A DNA stretch of 64,000 nt from NCBI GenBank assembly GCA_947579605.1, contig OX388311.1, positions 29,080,951 to 29,144,950 of the forward strand, read 5' to 3'. Below, piece after piece: positions 21,606-32,126 of the stretch (the stretch's first letter is position 1; each line of letters starts with the position of its first letter). The notes beneath the pieces were generated by a model. The model was not told the DNA's origin and made no database searches. It saw nothing but the letters and a program-made list of their open reading frames with translations. This DNA is from Athripsodes cinereus (lineage: Eukaryota; Arthropoda; Insecta; Trichoptera; Leptoceridae). A program made the translations under genes and the position numbers.

Positions 21606-22849
21606 ATGAAACCATAAACATAAAATAAAATAAAAATTGAGCCATAAGGTAGGTTTATCATAAGAGCGATGTCTTTCTGCCGACGACCCTTTGTCTCGAT
21701 ACCATATGCACTGAATATTAAATTTGTATAGGAGCTTTTTTGTCAACCAATGAAGGTATTAATTTTCATTGACAAAATATTTAATTAATGCCTCAACCGG
21801 GAAACGTACTCATAATTTCTTCATTATATCATCAATAACGACGCCGAGAAATATTTTTTATTTATCCATGTACTTATGCATTTAAAAATATACCACAATT
21901 AATTAACTGAATACGTGAGATGAAGGTAACAAAACAATGGTAGACAGAGAATTTGCGGTTTTAAGCCAACTCACATATCCAAGTACACTAGTATGCATAG
22001 ACGGATAAAGCGAATATAGATATGTATATTATTTTATACTTGGCAACACTGTAGGTATCCTATACAAGAGACGAACCCAGGGGCTACTCTCGACGCAGTC
22101 TTAATCTTACCTCTCTAATGTTACAATTGTTCAATTGGCGTTTTTGAAAACATGCTGTCTACAAAAAAATCATAGAAAAGTAGATAGTTTGAACAATATT
22201 TAAGAATCTCAAGTAAATTCTGTGAAAACCGAAGCTTTTTTTTAAATTATATATTATATTAATTTGTCATTTGAGTGAGTTGGTCTTCATAACAACTGAT
22301 TTTCTCCGCATAGGATTCATCTGTTTTTGAAAATTCATTTTCATAGAACTCAAAATTTAGAATATTTCTTCATTTTTTTGAATATTTCAATAAAGCCGAG
22401 CAAGATAAGATAATAAAATAACTTGATCTTGCTCACGAAATCAAAGATATGTGGAGAACACCTACCACAATTATCGTGCCTATAGTGTTGTCTGTGAATG
22501 GTTTAATACCTAAGAGTCTGTCAAGCAATCTCAGAAAACTGGGAGTAGATGACAGGCTCAAATACAGTATGCAGAAGGCCGTACTTCTATCGTCCACCAG
22601 GATAGTAAGAAGGTTTTTGTCCCTGTAGCTCTGTAAGTGATCTCCCATGATTGTACTATTTCATAGAACATCGTGGAAGAATCAACTCGAATAATGTTGG
22701 GGTTCGACATTTTGAATAATAAATTTACTTTAATATTTTATGGTTTTTGTTATTTAATGTTATATTTAAATTTTATTGTTAATCTTATATTGTGTTCAAA
22801 ATGTAGAATCAAATACTGTTTTGTTAAATAAATGAGATATGATATAATA
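21606..22849. other. Mostly unassigned AT-rich sequence
   Basis: CAGGGGCTACTCTCGAC at 22077-22094 resembles the arm of the foldback at 56734, but I see no partner arm nearby. The open frame at 22433-22648 (minus) has no recognised domain. Its less AT-rich composition hints at an old retroelement scrap. Confidence 0.35.
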
Positions 22850-22980
22850 ATAATAAACTTTATTGCACAATAAAGAGCATTATATAATTATAAAACAATG
22901 TGATACAGATAAATGATAATGTGCCATGGGCGAGTTAATCGCAGAAGCGATATCTTCCAACTAACCCATATGGTATTAGA
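22850..22980 (-). repeat. LINE 3' end fragment (LINE-C-like)
   Basis: AATAATAATAAACTTTATTG (the tail) on the plus strand is followed at a distance by GGGCGAGTTAATCGCAGAAG, then CGATATCTTCCAACTAACCC. This is the same ending as the LINE-C copies at 48580 and 58140. Confidence 0.65.
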
Positions 22981-23645
22981 AAATGTAATTTAAAATTTGA
23001 TATCAACCCACTGATTTATGAAATAGGTACCTACTAAATAATATTCTAAACAATGACGGCGTCGAGAGTAACAACACCGAGGGTTTTTCCTATAGAAGAA
23101 CTACCATTCTGCACGATCCTTGATCATGGAATTAGCCTCCATCATACACAACAACTTTCAGCCATATTATTTTTTTTTATTCATATTATTCCGCTTTACA
23201 AAGTTGTCTGGCTTAGTAAGAATAATAATTTATAGGACAGGTTTTTGGTGATTTTGTTTATATACAAAATCATTAGTTTGTTTACGTCGAATATTTTTTC
23301 AATTCATAAAGTATCTACTTGCAGTATATAACAAACGATTTAATTTAAATATTAATCTAAAAGCTTGTGTTATTATTAAGTGCGTAGTAAAAATATTTAT
23401 ATTTTTTATTTAAATTTTATATGGCTATCTATCTAAATATTTCTACTCCTTGATCTGGTTTAGATAAAATATATTATGATAAAGGATATTATATTGTAAT
23501 GTATTCACTTCGTTTTGCGTCAGATATCATTTATTGCGTAGACTTATATTTATTTTTCAATAAACCTGTTATTTTTGTTATTAATTTTCATTCATTAGTT
23601 TAATTTGTATATTTAAGTTAATGAAATTATTAGAAATATTTTTTA

Positions 23646-24040
23646 AGTATCCTGTAAATGGGAGGTGTTCGTAAAACCTCACGAATAAGTAATTTTTCTT
23701 CTCTAAGTAAGTACCTACCATGTCAGGTCCCCCCGACGTTAAGGATCACTCTGCCATAGACTTCTTTGTCCTGCGCTGTTTGGAACAACTCCTCCACAAC
23801 TCTGATTCTAGTCCAGTTTCGCATATTGTATAGCCATGTCTGCCTTCTGCCTCTATTTTGCCTGTCATAATCAACTCCAGAATGTGGTACTTTTCTCCGC
23901 ACATTATATGACATTGAATATCTTGAATTTAGTGATGAGTCATGCCACCCATCCTGAATATTTTTATGGCACGGAGAGGACAATATGCACGTTTATTACA
24001 TGTAGTAAATCCACTGCAGGATATGCCGTAATGGTAAAGT
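23646..24040 (+). repeat. S1 element split by a LINE fragment
   Basis: The left part 23646-23690 (TATCCTGTAAATGGGAGGTG, TTCGTAAAACCTCACGAATAAG) and right part 23909-24040 (GACATTGAATATCTTGAATT, GATGAGTCATGCCACCCATC, GCACGGAGAGGACA, GCCGTAATGGTA) together make one plus-strand S1. The intervening ~220 bp are a retrotransposon tail on the other strand. Confidence 0.75.
23717..23908 (-). pseudogene. C-terminal fragment of an RTE-like retrotransposon (EELFRAAQD family)
   Basis: The minus strand encodes KVPHSGVDYDRQNRGRRQTW, LYNMRNWTRIR and VEELFQTAQDKEVYGRVILN, ending NVGGT. It is homologous to 61447-61755. It is about 65 residues, more decayed than that copy, and inserted within an S1 element. 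Confidence 0.75.
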
Positions 24041-24079
24041 AGTAATATTTATAATTTTATGAACAAAATAATTTCATGT

Positions 24080-24335
24080 AGACAATAATACATTCTCTGC
24101 CAGCTTCCTCCATTCAGTGCATTTTTGTGCCCACGACATTCCTATAGTTTTGATGTCTTTGTCATGGGAACGCTGTATTGTGAAAGAGGGTCATCCAGGC
24201 CGTCGGAAACATTGTGTACGAAAGAACATTGCTCTCTTTGGCCCAAAATCATTGGAGTTCTCAGCAAAACATGACTCAATCAGAACTATCATCTCTTTTG
24301 TATAACAGATATTACAGATTTTTGTTGAATGCGTT
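24080..24335 (-). pseudogene. GMSW-family LINE tail, decayed
   Basis: The plus-strand text TGCCAGCTTCCTCCATTCAG, TGAAAGAGGGTCATCCAGGC, GGAAACATTGTGTACG and GCGTTGGTGCACAGA parallels 51000-51300. The minus-strand frame is broken. Confidence 0.7.
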
Positions 24336-25073
24336 GGTGCACAGAAATATTTATTCCATAGCTAAATGCAAATAATAAGTGATTTCCTTTTTATAAGTTA
24401 TCTGCATTGTAATGCTAATTCTTTCAACCACTTAATAGCTATTAGCTGCAATATCTGAGAGAGAATACGATCATTCTAAGTGATCAGAAAATAAAAAAAG
24501 CACTAAGACCATGGAAAATAATGGAAATATAATTGTGATTGGAATACAAAGTAAAGTTTTCTTTCATTGAATCAACAATGAAAATATTAGCGAACAATGT
24601 TCAGACTTTTAAAAAAAGTGGTGCTATGTTATTTTCTGTTTTAATATAAAAAAAATTATATATGCATTATATTACTTGACCATTTGTGTCTTATTTTTGT
24701 ATTATATTATAATATTATTAAGGTATTATGTTTAATATCATATTCTATTTGTTTTCTATTTTACATGTCATATGCACTTAAGTTGATCTAAACCCCCTTT
24801 ATGCAAAATAAAAAAAACGTTCTTATCAAGTATTGTATTAGGTTTACTGGATGGCATTGTCTCAAGCATTTTTTAGTCAAATTTATTTTGACTAAAAAAT
24901 GTTTATTATTATTATATATTTGTAAAGGCTATTGCACCCGTTTATTACCTATATAAATAAATTATCAATTAACTCATCATCTACTTATATGTAATCATGT
25001 GATGTAATTTCTGTACGTAAAGTAGAGCCAATGTTGTTAGTCATTAACGCTATTTCAACTTGATATAATTTCC
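24336..25073. other. AT-rich stretch with one perfect short hairpin
   Basis: CATTTTTTAGTCAAA at 24867-24881 pairs perfectly with 24887-24901 across a 5-nt loop. Nothing else was recognised. Confidence 0.45.
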
Positions 25074-25165
25074 GTGGAGCACTCGGCAAAAAATAGGTAT
25101 CTCACTCTTATCCGCAAGATTTCGAGTGTCCTGCAAAAGGCAGGTGTTTAAAAAATAAGACCATT
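25074..25165 (+). repeat. S1 element, 5' part
   Basis: TTCCGTGGAGCACTCGGC, TTTCGAGTGTCCTGCAAAAG and CAGGTGTTTAAAAAATAAGA match the S1 5' half. The 3' half is lacking. Confidence 0.75.
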
Positions 25166-25220
25166 TTACATTATAAATCCTAAGGAACCTAATTCTGAGC
25201 AAACAGATCGCTGGTATACC

Positions 25221-25753
25221 TAGTGTTGTGTAATTCTCAAGAAATAATTTTTCGAGAAATTTACCGAGAAATTTCTCGGTAAATTTCTCGTAGTAGAGAA
25301 TTTTCGGAGATTTTTTTTAATTTTATATCAAACAGTATAATAGTAATAAATAGATTAATCAATAACAATGTACAAATGTTGATATAATTTATCACCAATA
25401 TGGCTACAATTTATTATGGAAACAAAAAAATGTTAGGTACCTACATAAAAAAAGTACTAATAACTGATGAAAAATCTTGATGTTTGACACCCCACATGCC
25501 CATATTTAAGTTAAAAAAAAAATGCAGGTACGTACATGGAAAAAAGTGTTAATAACCTCTGATTTGGGCCTTAATTAGCCCCACAAATTTTTGGATCAAT
25601 CAGGTCGGCTGCGAAGTGTACTGGGCCAAAGGTCATAATACCAATAAGAAAAATTTTGAAGAGAAATTTCTCTTCCATCAGAGGGGAAATTCTCGGAGAA
25701 ATTTCTCGATCTCCATAAATTTCTTTGGAGAATTTTCTCTTCTCACATCACTA
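25221..25753. mobile_element. hAT-type MITE with 8-bp TSD
   Basis: The ends are TAGTGTTGTGTAATTCTC and its near-complement GAATTTTCTCTTCTCACATC-ACTA. The flanks GGTATACC (25213-25220) and GGTATAGG (25754-25761) agree at 6 of 8 bases. A TAGNG terminus and an 8-bp duplication are hAT hallmarks. Internally, many overlapping GAGAAATTTCTC palindromes make the subterminal regions strongly self-complementary. No transposase is encoded. Confidence 0.8.
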
Positions 25754-25761
25754 GGTATAGG

Positions 25762-26309
25762 TACCTACTATAAGCAGAAGAAGTGAATAAAATTATTGAG
25801 ATACATTTCTTGACGCAGTGCAGTTTCACTCCGACATGTAGATATGTAAATATTCAGGATGGGTGACGTCTCCCACGGCTGATTATTTGCACCGTATACA
25901 CCTACGTAGTATATCAGGTTTATAATAAGCATCATAGTCGTACAGTATCATTTACTGGGTAGGTACCTATATCTATCTAATGAGCTATCACTGATAATGT
26001 ATTGTATGGATATTATAGGTATGTATGAATGTATGATGCGATAGGACATTAAAATTGTACTTGTATGTAGGCAGATGAATGCTCTCAGAACATTACGCTC
26101 TCATAGTAAATTCATATCATCCGTACCTACTGTTATTATTAGAAGGGTACATACACAATGAAAAGTACCTACACAGTAAATGTGCAATTAGCTGGGCTCG
26201 TAGTAAATCAGTCGCATTCAATAGATAATTAAATTATTCATATGATCTTTTTTAATTTATTTAATTCTAATCTTTTTGGACAAATAGTTAAATTTAAAAT
26301 ACTAGGATG
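25762..26309. other. AT-rich stretch with one S1 scrap
   Basis: TATTCAGGATGGGTGACG at 25851-25868 is a minus-strand S1 scrap. The rest is unassigned. Confidence 0.4.
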
Positions 26310-26360
26310 ATATGCTGTCGCGAGATTATCACTCTGAAGTGATTTCTTCCATCTAACCAT
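26310..26360 (-). repeat. LINE 3' end scrap
   Basis: CGCGAGATTATCACTCTGAA, then GTGATTTCTTCCATCTAACC is the reverse of the ending seen at 52508-52560. Confidence 0.55.
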
Positions 26361-26559
26361 GTATGGAAATAAACTGAAACATTTTGTTTCCATACATTTA
26401 TATTTCGAGTTTTACAAAATGAAGTCGAGTCAATCAATACTCTTAATCATTTTTGGATCAATCTTTGTTTAAAATTGCATATTTAATTGCATAAAAAGAA
26501 CGTTACCGAAGGTACAATTACACAAATATATTACCATTAAATTAGATTTTTTAAAATCT

Positions 26560-26645
26560 GCGAGTAGAATAGCCAGTAGGTTTACTGCATGTAATAAATA
26601 TGCAAGTTGTCTGTTTCATGTCAATAATTCAGGATGAGTGGCATA
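26560..26645 (-). repeat. S1 element, internal part
   Basis: AATAGCCAGTAGGTTTACTG, CATGTAATAAATATGCAAG and TCAGGATGAGTGGCATA follow S1 order on the minus strand, then stop where LINE-C begins. Confidence 0.65.
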
Positions 26646-27060
26646 TATTGGGTAAGTTGGAAGAAATCGCGCGTTAGCGATAAACTCGCCCTCTGTATAT
26701 TGGTTGTATGAATACATTTGTTTTAAATGTATTTTTGTGTCAATTTACTATACTATACTATACTATACCATCACGGCATATCCCACAACTGGGGTAGCCA
26801 GCAGATCAGCTGCATGTAAGAAACATGCAAACTGTCCTCTTCGTGCCAATATAAAATCAAGACATTCAGGATGGGTGGCAAACCTCATCGCTTAATTTAA
26901 GATGTAAAATGTCTTAATTTTTTCGAACACCTGCCTTTTACAGGACACTCGAAAACTTACGCAGAAGAGTGGGAGACCAATTCTTTACCATCTGTGTCAA
27001 TTTGCTTGTAATTAATCAATAGTAGGTAAAGAATAAGTAAATAAAAATAAATAAATATAT
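26646..27060 (+). repeat. LINE-C 3' end, interrupted by an S1 insertion
   Basis: The left part (26648-26746: GGGTAAGTTGGAAGAAATCG, GCGATAAACTCGCCCTCTG, TATTTTTGTGTCAATTT) and the right part (27004-27060: GCTTGTAATTAATCAATAG, AAAGAATAAGTAAATAAA) join into the LINE-C ending seen intact at 58140-58285. The break is exactly filled by S1 with a duplicated TGTGTCAATTT. Confidence 0.85.
26747..26992 (-). mobile_element. S1 element inserted in LINE-C, perfect 11-bp TSD
   Basis: TGTGTCAATTT lies at 26736-26746 and 26993-27003. The insert reads ACTATACTATACCATCACGG, AACTGGGGTAGCCAGCAGAT, AGACATTCAGGATGGGTGGC, CTGCCTTTTACAGGACACTC and GAGACCAATTCTTTACC. The 3' tail is a TATAC repeat. The 5' end lacks the last ~15 bp of the longest S1 copies, a small 5' truncation. 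The TSD demonstrates retrotransposition. Confidence 0.92.
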
Positions 27061-27662
27061 TTGTGAATATCAATATGAACATATTAATAAATGGATTCAA
27101 ATATTTTTTTGTTTTAAAGCACTTTTATTGTGTTGAACTAGATATCATTGTATTGCATGGAGTGTATATTATACCTAATGGAATCGCGAAGTAAATCTCA
27201 TACAACTACAAACAATATACATATAGCTATAGCTATAGTTAGAGGCATACAGAGGAGGTAGGTATTATGTAGGTACCCGCTGAAACATAAATTATTATCT
27301 ACTTACTGAATACTTACATTTAACAAACAACGGACAATCGTCACGCGATCGACAATCAAGACAATAACAAGTCATCGCATCGTTAAATTATTGTATTGTA
27401 CCAACTTCCCATCACTAGTTTCCCTTTATCATAACAGTGTTAAGTTATGAATCATCTGTTATTATTTTTATTGCCCATCTCTAACAGTAGCTTATTTTGT
27501 GACGATTGCTTATGGGGTGTTCACGTTTGTTCACTTTCAGTGATCTCTGTAGTTCACCAAAATGAAATGGTGTGAATAGAAGTTTCATAAATAGTGATCA
27601 CTAGCGATGACGGAAGGAAGCGATTAACCTGACATATAATTGTCCTATAATATGTGTCAATA
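27061..27662. other. AT-rich stretch, no feature recognised
   Basis: No gene or repeat. A short self-complementary TATAGCTATAGCTATA lies near 27222-27237. Confidence 0.45.
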
Positions 27663-27826
27663 AAAGACATTCAGGATGGATGGCATGGTTCTTCGTTGCA
27701 TTGTAGATGTAAATTGTCTTGTAGGTGAGGTTTTATGAATACTTATCTTTTACAGGATAGGTAGATACTCGAAAACTTGGATGTTGAGAGTTGGATGTCT
27801 ATTTTTTACCAAGGTCTCCGCGGAAT
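27663..27826 (-). repeat. S1 element, 5' two-thirds
   Basis: AGACATTCAGGATGGATGGC, TGCATTGTAGATG, TTTTACAGGATAGGTAGATA-CTCG and a GTCTCCGCGGAAT end match the S1 minus-strand 5' part. The RTE-like 3' end is missing. Confidence 0.7.
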
Positions 27827-28305
27827 AGATAAATCTTAATCGCTTATTCTTGGTCAACAATATTTCAAACAAGTTGGTAGATTATTGGAATTTATATTTT
27901 CACGCATTAGTTTTGCGTATATGCATAATCAATGACAATTAAAATATAAACCAGTGGTGGTCCGAGGTTTTGTGGGACCCCGGGCAAATCAAATTGGTCG
28001 GAGATCCTGACCGTGACTGATACAGATTAGCATACCTACTACATAGTATGTAGAGCGCATACAAGTCTTATGTTAAGATGAATGAAGTGATCCGGCGAAT
28101 AACGTGATTATTAATCCTTACAATTAGGTTTTCCTTTAAAATCTTTTAATTTTTGTACAAGAATCTTGGAAATATTGGTAAAAAATTTAGATTCCAGCTT
28201 TAAAACCTCGATATCTTCAGTGTCCCGTGCGGGGCCGTACTTTGCACGCCGTAATGACCACCACTGCATAAACGTGAAATACTTACTTACTTTCCGTGTC
28301 CATAA
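27827..28305. other. Unassigned sequence
   Basis: The segment at 27955-28260 (GTGGTCCGAGGTTTTGTGGG, CCCGTGCGGGGCCGTAC) looks like an old non-coding repeat by composition. I cannot name it. Confidence 0.3.
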
Positions 28306-28745
28306 TCATCTATAAACTCTGTCCCTCCAGTAGTTCGCAGCCAAAATGGCATTGTCATTAGCTCGCCATAGATCCTCCTCAGAGCACCCCCCTCCCATAA
28401 GCGGGCAATTCAGCAGGTGTGTCATGTTCTGGGTTTCCCCACAGTCGCACTTCACATCCTGGCCGGCCTCCAGCATTCCCCATCTGTCCAGGTTCACCCT
28501 GCATCTTCCTACGCCTGTCCTCAGTCTGTTCAGGGATTTCCAGGTTGCATATGGTAGTTGGTGACCTGTTGGAAGTTCCTCTGTTGGTTTGGGTAGATTT
28601 TCATTTCCCAAGTGTTCTTTCCACAACTCAACTCTTCTCCCTTTGCTGGTTGAGGTTGATACCGTTGGGTTCCTGAGGAAGCTGTTTCTAGACTTGAGCC
28701 TTGAGGGCGGGGGGATGTGGCCATATAGCGGATGTCGAGGGTCAT
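28306..28745 (-). pseudogene. Non-LTR retrotransposon C-terminus with CCHC-like zinc motif
   Basis: The minus-strand frames 28530-28745 and 28306-28626 overlap by a frame shift. The second reads TWKSLNRLRTGVGRCRVNLD, then CDCGETQNMTHLLNCPL and EDLWRANDNAILAANYW. W-x-x-L-N-R-[LI]-R-T-G-x-G-R-C ... C-x-C-G-x-x-Q-x-x-x-H-[LI]-x-x-C-P is the C-terminal cysteine-histidine tail found in several insect LINE ORF2 proteins, thought to bind nucleic acid. The cysteines and histidine are intact although the RT domain is missing. It is one old 5'-truncated copy. Confidence 0.8.
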
Positions 28746-29200
28746 CTTGCTGTCTCCTTTTTTCCTTTTTTATAAGTAAAATTCAGTTCCTTAATGATAA
28801 AATTATTAACATTTTTGCATAATGAGATAATAATAATACCTGGGTAATATAATTTTTAATTTTTGACATTATAAAAAAAATTGGCACGTCATTATTGAAG
28901 AGTTTCGAGTGTTGCCAGAGATGAAAAAATCTTTTATTAATTTGTGATGACTACAAACTCTATGGTAAATGTAATATAATATTATTATGTGTGTATAGTT
29001 ACTGATTTAAATAAAAACTTCTTTAAAAACAACTTAATCGTGATCATGTGATTATTGGAAATATTCCGCACAGCAACTTTTTGAGCATATTATTATGTAT
29101 TACCTACATATAAGTATTATACGAATTATTTATATGTTCAAATTAAAATATTGTTGTAACTACATGCTTGTGGCTGTTAGTTTTAGCTTTGTATTAAATA
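28746..29200. other. AT-rich stretch, no feature recognised
   Basis: Nothing recognised. Confidence 0.45.
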
Positions 29201-29214
29201 TTGTGGATATATAC

Positions 29215-29942
29215 ATACATACATACATACATACCATCACGCCGCTTCCCTCGCGGGGTAGGCAGAAAGGATCGAGCGCCACTTCCTTCTATCCTTGCAT
29301 ACATCTTTCGCTTCCGTCACTGTCATATAATTCCTCATGCATGCTCTCCTGTTCAATGTGCTCAACACGTGACCGTCCTGTAGGATTTGATTTAAATGAT
29401 CTTGCCATTTAATCCTCGGACGTCCGCGTCTCCGAGCACCATTCCTCTCAGCCAAATATATCTTCTTAGTCATTCTGTCCTCATTCATTCTTTCCACGTG
29501 CCCAAACCATCTTAACTTATTTACATTCATCTTTGTTATTACACCAACTTTCATTCCACATTCCTTTCGTATATCACTGTTACGCACACGATCTCTCAGA
29601 CTCTTGCCACACATCCTTCTCAACGATCTCATTTCCACTGCATTTATGCCACTTTCATCCTTTTTTAACCATGTCCACGTCTCACTTGCATACATAAGTG
29701 TTGGCACTAAGATAGCAGAGTGCACCAACCTTTTAGCTGTGGTGGCTTTGTTTCTATTTGCAATTATTGGTCGGATTGCACCATTTACCTTATTGCCAGC
29801 AACTTTTCTCCTTTCAATATCGCTTTCACACTTCCCATCTCTCGTGAACAAACTACCTAAGTACACACATTCGTCAACTTGCTCTAACACTTCGTTGTCA
29901 ATCATTACCTGGCATACTGTTCTCTCACTTCCTCTTTCTATG
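29215..29942 (-). mobile_element. RTE-B non-LTR retrotransposon, longest tail, perfect 13-bp TSD
   Basis: TGTGGATATATAC is repeated at 29202-29214 and 29943-29955. The minus-strand open frame (29237-29905) covers the region after the RT catalytic core: DECVYLGSLFTRDGKCESDI, RRKVAGNKVNGAIRPII, LVPTLMYASETWTW, then NAVEMRSLRRM, WFGHVERM, RRRGRPRIKWQDHLNQIL and RRKWRSILSAYPAREAA. 'VYLGSLFT-D' and 'LMYASETWTW' are conserved thumb/connection motifs of RTE-type RTs. The frame is uninterrupted for 222 codons, so this insertion is young. The 3' tail is (CATA)n on the plus strand. Endonuclease and the catalytic aspartates are missing by 5' truncation. Confidence 0.93.
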
Positions 29943-30161
29943 TGTGGATATATACGTTCAAGAAAAATGATTTTTCATACTTTATCTCTATCTAAAATTA
30001 TTCCTTAAAAATGACCAGATTAGTTTTTTCAGTAAGATGTATTCAGTAGATGCGCCATTGAAAAAAAATTGATTTGACTGGGAATAAATAATTATTTTTA
30101 TGAGTGAGTTTTTTTTATTTAATCAAGGTTAAATTTATACCCACATATCTAGTTACTATCA

Positions 30162-30268
30162 TCTATATCCTCACAGTGTATCACTGGAGAAGGCAGAAAG
30201 AACGGAAAGCCATATTGATCTATCCTTACGTACTTCTTTTGCTTCCTTCTCATTCATGAAATTTTTCA
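30162..30268 (-). repeat. RTE-A 3' end fragment, decayed
   Basis: ATCCTCACAGTGTATCACTG, GAGAAGGCAGAAAGAACGGA, then TCCTTACGTACTTCTTTTGC is the RTE-A 3' end on the minus strand. Confidence 0.7.
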
Positions 30269-31014
30269 AATCGAAATCCTATAGATATTCGTTTGTTCTA
30301 GATATACATTTTTAGTACCTACCTACGATGGATTGAAAGGAGTTTATGACATTGGTTTCTCTCCAATGATACTGTTAAAAAATAAAATCTTCTCTTTTCT
30401 TTCACTGTATACAAACGGGGCATGACAGATGTGGAGACTAATGCACCGATAGAGTTTGTCTTATGCTTCTAAGTTTGAAGCGGTTCACAATGACAGACCA
30501 CCACCAATCAACCATTTCGTAGAATATCCTCTGTATGGCTTTGAGTTTGGTTGAGGAGACCTATATGAGGTGATCACCATGCATTATTATCTGACTGAGA
30601 AATTTATCTATAATAGGGCCAGAATACCAAATGCATTGATAAAAACGCATTGCAGTTTGTTTGACCTATCATATTATTTAAGATTTAATATCTAATTAAT
30701 ACATGCAAATACATAATCATACACACTTGATTTGTACCACTTGTGTGCCTACCTATATATTACATATGTTGGAGTTCATCATATACATACATATTATGTA
30801 CATGTTATGGTAATGAATAAGATTTTTGCGAGATTAGCGATTAGAGTATTAGTGCAACCAAGCAATGACTTATATATGTAACTATGTATATCAGTAACAC
30901 ACATACAGTTATATGTACCTATGTGTATGTAGGTATTACTATGATGAATATGACGTGTAATTACCTGTATAGTATTTAGATAGAATTGTAAAATAATTTT
31001 TAGGAATTATTACT
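30269..31014. other. AT-rich stretch, no feature recognised
   Basis: Nothing recognised. Weakly GC-richer text at 30420-30560 matches no family in the window. Confidence 0.4.
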
Positions 31015-31187
31015 GGGGGATCGGGATAGAAAACTTCTCCTACCTATTCTGTAAGTTTTCGAGTGTCTTACAAATCTAGGTGTTCGTAAAACTTTATGAG
31101 AAACATTTAATGTTATTTATTCAGCGATGAGGTACGTGACCTATCCTGAAAGTTTTACATTATTTTTAGTGTAATTTTTATTGGCAC
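31015..31187 (+). repeat. S1 element, 5' two-thirds
   Basis: GTAAGTTTTCGAGTGTCTTA, TTATTCAGCGATGAGGTACG, CTATCCTGAA and TTATTGGCAC are in S1 order. The RTE-like 3' end is missing. Confidence 0.7.
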
Positions 31188-31615
31188 ATTTTCATTACTT
31201 GCGTAATTCTGTCACATCCCATCCCCTCACACTACATCCCTTAGGAGCCGGTAACATTTGCGCTTCCACTACAATTATGCAACTTCTTATAAATCTAGTG
31301 GAAATACTTTAAGTACGATAATCTCCATTAAAATGCTAAACGATACATAATCTTTGCATCAATCAGTTGTATATTTCAATAATACAGTCATGTATTGTAA
31401 TATGTACTAACCAGTGGCGGGACTAGACTTTTTATAATGGTCATGTTTTCGAAATTAATATTAAATATTATTTATTGATACAAAGACCTAATTTTATTAT
31501 TTAAACTTCAGTTTGGAAAAGGAATTTCAGAAACCAAGCAATTTTTCAATTTTGAATCTAAGTTTATAATTCGGTACAGGTATTTGAGAATCTTGTATTT
31601 CTCAATGTCATTTTC

Positions 31616-31829
31616 CAGCGGATGCGAGAAGAGTGATGTGGATAGAATGCTTGTAAATAAGTAGCAATGCTTTGGATATGTGGATTGAATAGATGACAGA
31701 AGGATGATGAAGAGGGTATATTTATCTGAAAGAGGGGGTGTAAGAAATCACGGACGTCCAAGAACTACGCAAACTCGTCACGTGGATCAAATGCTCATGA
31801 ACGGAGGCGTGTTGTGTAAGAGAAATTAG
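31616..31829 (+). pseudogene. RTE-A tail, broken on the right
   Basis: The codons correspond to S-G-C-x-x-S-D-V-D-R-M, then FGYVD, ERGGVRNHGRPRTT and HVDQMLMNGG, with stops (for example TAG after VNK). The copy ends abruptly at a T-rich (AAAT)n-complement tail at 31830-31860, where another minus-strand element appears to have inserted. Confidence 0.8.
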
Positions 31830-31990
31830 TTTTTTTTTTAAATTTATTTATTTATTTCATTTATAAAACAGTATTTAAAAGATAAGTCACAAAAAATCTA
31901 CCTAACTGGGCATGAGCCCGTACCAAGGTAGACTGCATTAGACAGATTAAGATGGAGGAAGAAAAATAAAGTCCCAAATCCCAAAATCCC
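31830..31990 (-). repeat. Unidentified retroelement 3' end
   Basis: TTTATTTATTTATTTCATTT on the plus strand looks like the (AAATA)n tail of a minus-strand retroelement. The adjoining TGGGCATGAGCCCGTACCAA belongs to no family I can name. Confidence 0.4.
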
Positions 31991-32126
31991 ATTTTATCTA
32001 TTACAAGTTTGATTCAAAAAGAATAATTGCTGTCATTCACTGGTCAATTAATGGTTTAATATGTTTATTTGTAATATGTACTGAATGACCGTTTGTTTTG
32101 CTTGGATAATCAATACCTACATGCAT

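Noticed and set aside
22077..23085. Large TIR element between CAGGGGCTACTCTCGAC and GTCGAGAGTAAC
   Set aside because: The right end matches over only ~11 bases and does not carry the terminal CCCTG, so the pairing is too weak to call.
24867..24901. MicroRNA precursor at the perfect 15-bp hairpin
   Set aside because: The stem is too short for a pre-miRNA, the sequence is nearly all A/T, and no known miRNA seed was recognised.
28346..28822. Plus-strand ORFs MALSLARHRSSSEH..., MSCSGFPHSRTSH..., MGRFSFPKCSFHN...
   Set aside because: They are antisense to the minus-strand LINE C-terminus with the CDCG...H...CP motif.
29095..30008. Plus-strand ORFs over the RTE-B copy
   Set aside because: They are antisense shadows of the 222-codon minus-strand RTE-B frame.
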